From: an uncultured Oscillospiraceae bacterium
GTDB taxonomy: Bacteria > Bacillota > Clostridia > Oscillospirales > Acutalibacteraceae
DNA length: 22,308 bases
Assembly: GCA_900544375.1 (NCBI GenBank)
Contig: UQUZ01000046.1
Span: forward strand, 1-22,308
Reading direction: 5' to 3'
The notes under the pieces are model-generated. The model was given only the letters and a program-made list of their open reading frames with translations. It did not search any database and was not told where the DNA came from. Shown here one piece after another: positions 21,504-22,308 of the stretch. The position numbers and the translations under genes were made by a program. How positions within the stretch are numbered: position 1 is the stretch's first letter; every line of letters starts with the position of its first letter.

Positions 21504-22055
21504 TTAGACTTTGGCTTTCTCTTTTTCCTCTACGTCCGCTTCCTTCTTTTTATGAAAAAGAATTTTATCCACCGGGAAATACAGGAAGAACTGCAACGCG
21601 GAGCAAACGGCCGTCGCAATATTCCTTGCGGCTGCCTCCGACCAGCCAATCTCATTGAGAATCCAACCGTATATCGTGGGATTGAGCCATTGGGAGAAGC
21701 AGATCAAGGCAATGGTAAAAACAACGTAAATCGGGAGGACAACCTTCGTATTTGCGCCGGAATTGAAGGTTTTTTCCTTATTAATGAAAAATGCCACGAT
21801 CTGGGCCGCTATGTTGGAAATTGCAAAGGAAAGGAAATAGCCAAGCCCCCCATCCGACACCGGATAATGAAACACAAAGAAATCACAAGGTGTGTCATAG
21901 AGGCTGCGGAATACCAACGGCAGTAGGTTCACCAACCCAAACTGCACAATGCAGGCGCCCAAGCTCACAAAGATAAACTTAATAAATTGCCAAAGCGTTA
22001 CCACGCCTGAGCCTTTACTTTCGGCCTTTTTGTCGATTTGATTCAATTTCCCCAT
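21504..22055 (-). CDS. GtrA-like small membrane protein
   Basis: Polytopic protein of the GtrA/DPMS1-like family, members of which are thought to move or support undecaprenyl-linked sugars in surface-glycan assembly. Four hydrophobic segments are visible: FIKFIFVSLGACIVQFGLVN; YFLSFAISNIAAQIVAFFIN, with the family-typical FINKEKTF after it; VVLPIYVVFTIALICFS; and ATAVCSALQFFLYFPVDKIL. The C-terminus is Lys/Glu-rich and cytoplasmic. The ATG at 22055 (MGKLNQIDKK) follows AAAGGAG by eight bases; the longer frame to 22085 would start inside the -10 region. 183 aa. It may be co-transcribed with the beta-glucosidase gene. Confidence 0.8.
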   Translation of the reverse strand: MGKLNQIDKKAESKGSGVVTLWQFIKFIFVSLGACIVQFGLVNLLPLVFRSLYDTPCDFFVFHYPVSDGGLGYFLSFAISNIAAQIVAFFINKEKTFNSGANTKVVLPIYVVFTIALICFSQWLNPTIYGWILNEIGWSEAAARNIATAVCSALQFFLYFPVDKILFHKKKEADVEEKEKAKV

Positions 22056-22079
22056 ACATATCGCTCCTTTTCTGTCTAG

Positions 22080-22117
22080 TTTCATGTTATTTTATCATGC
22101 TGAACATGAAAAAACAA
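22080..22117 (-). promoter_or_regulatory. Promoter of the GtrA-like gene with overlapping inverted repeats
   Basis: Minus strand: -35 TTGTTT (22112-22117), 17-bp spacer, -10 TAAAAT (22089-22094). The spacer and start region carry a perfect 9-bp inverted repeat TTTCATGTT (22080-22088) / AACATGAAA (22103-22111), plus an extra TCATG half-site at 22095-22099 forming TCATG-N5-CATGA with the second arm. A dimeric regulator bound here would cover the -10 and spacer, the layout of a repressor operator. Confidence 0.6.
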
Positions 22118-22253
22118 GTAAATAAACGAGAAAAGTATTGTTTGTGTTCTCTTCTGTGCTTCCGGCAGTGACTTTGCCGCTTCCCATTATGTATCTTTTT
22201 TCATAAAAGGCAAAGGAAACCGCCAGCTACCCGCTATTTTTTGACGGCGTAGG
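22118..22253. other. Gene-free spacer upstream of the GtrA-like gene
   Basis: About 136 bp with no credible open frame, RNA gene or terminator on either strand. It is AT-rich on the left and becomes GC-rich as it meets the tandem repeat at the right edge. Confidence 0.4.
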
Positions 22254-22300
22254 GGCGAACTGTGTTCGAGGCGAACTGTGTTCGAGGCGAACTGTGTTCG
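22254..22300. repeat. Three tandem 16-bp palindromic units
   Basis: GGCGAACTGTGTTCGA occurs at 22254-22269 and 22270-22285, and without its last A at 22286-22300. Each unit is self-complementary as GGCGAAC / GTTCG(CC). The whole is framed by GTAGGGG on the left and CCTAC on the right, so the array sits inside a larger palindrome. It looks like a REP-type intergenic element with internal expansion. Confidence 0.88.
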
Positions 22301-22308
22301 CCTACAAT

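Noticed and set aside
22254..22300. Possible CRISPR array at the right edge, and likewise at 1-48
   Set aside because: Units are directly adjacent without spacers, only 16 or 24 bp long, and no cas genes are present.

Overview
The window looks like chromosomal DNA of a Gram-positive Firmicute of the class Clostridia, probably a gut-type Oscillospirales lineage. This is inferred from four things: a mraZ-rsmH-ftsL-spoVD division cluster whose transpeptidase carries PASTA domains, strong AGGAGG-type ribosome binding sites, textbook TTGACA-N17-TATAAT promoters, and moderately GC-rich coding DNA with AT-rich spacers. No rRNA, tRNA, CRISPR array, transposase or phage gene was found. Family names rest on motifs read by eye, without database searches.

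Layout. (1) 1-4844, minus strand: start of the division/cell-wall (dcw) cluster, read mraZ, rsmH, ftsL-like, spoVD/PBP. It has its own promoter and three 10-bp-phased MraZ boxes in the leader. The left edge is a tandem 24-bp repeat touching the spoVD stop. (2) 4911-8335, minus: two terminators, a small DUF3221-like lipoprotein, two consecutive metallo-beta-lactamase-fold hydrolases with their own promoter, and an AraC/GyrI-type regulator. (3) 8497-10935, plus: a FemX-like lipid II aminoacyltransferase behind a perfect consensus promoter, a 129-bp inverted-repeat element, and a divergent alanine racemase. (4) 10962-12143, minus: a 41-residue peptide gene with a very strong RBS and AT-rich upstream DNA, then greA with a perfect consensus promoter and a palindrome at the likely transcription start. 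(5) 12161-18846: a divergent locus. The minus arm encodes a lipoprotein, a D-2-hydroxyacid dehydrogenase and a xylose-isomerase-like TIM-barrel protein. The plus arm encodes an old-yellow-enzyme oxidoreductase with a C-terminal Cys cluster, a short-chain dehydrogenase and a fumarate-reductase-type flavoprotein. (6) 18869-22117, minus: a cytoplasmic GH3 beta-glucosidase and a GtrA-like membrane protein behind a promoter overlain by inverted repeats. The right edge is a 3x16-bp tandem palindromic repeat.

How the genes fit together. Regions 1 and 3 serve peptidoglycan synthesis: transpeptidation, septum assembly, lipid II branching and D-Ala supply. Region 5 looks like a small-molecule redox and catabolic module acting on a sugar-derived or plant-derived acid, ketone or enone; its substrate cannot be read from sequence, and the facing beta-glucosidase may or may not belong to it. 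The two best candidates for undescribed biology are this redox module and the short phenol-soluble-modulin-like peptide at 11018-11143.
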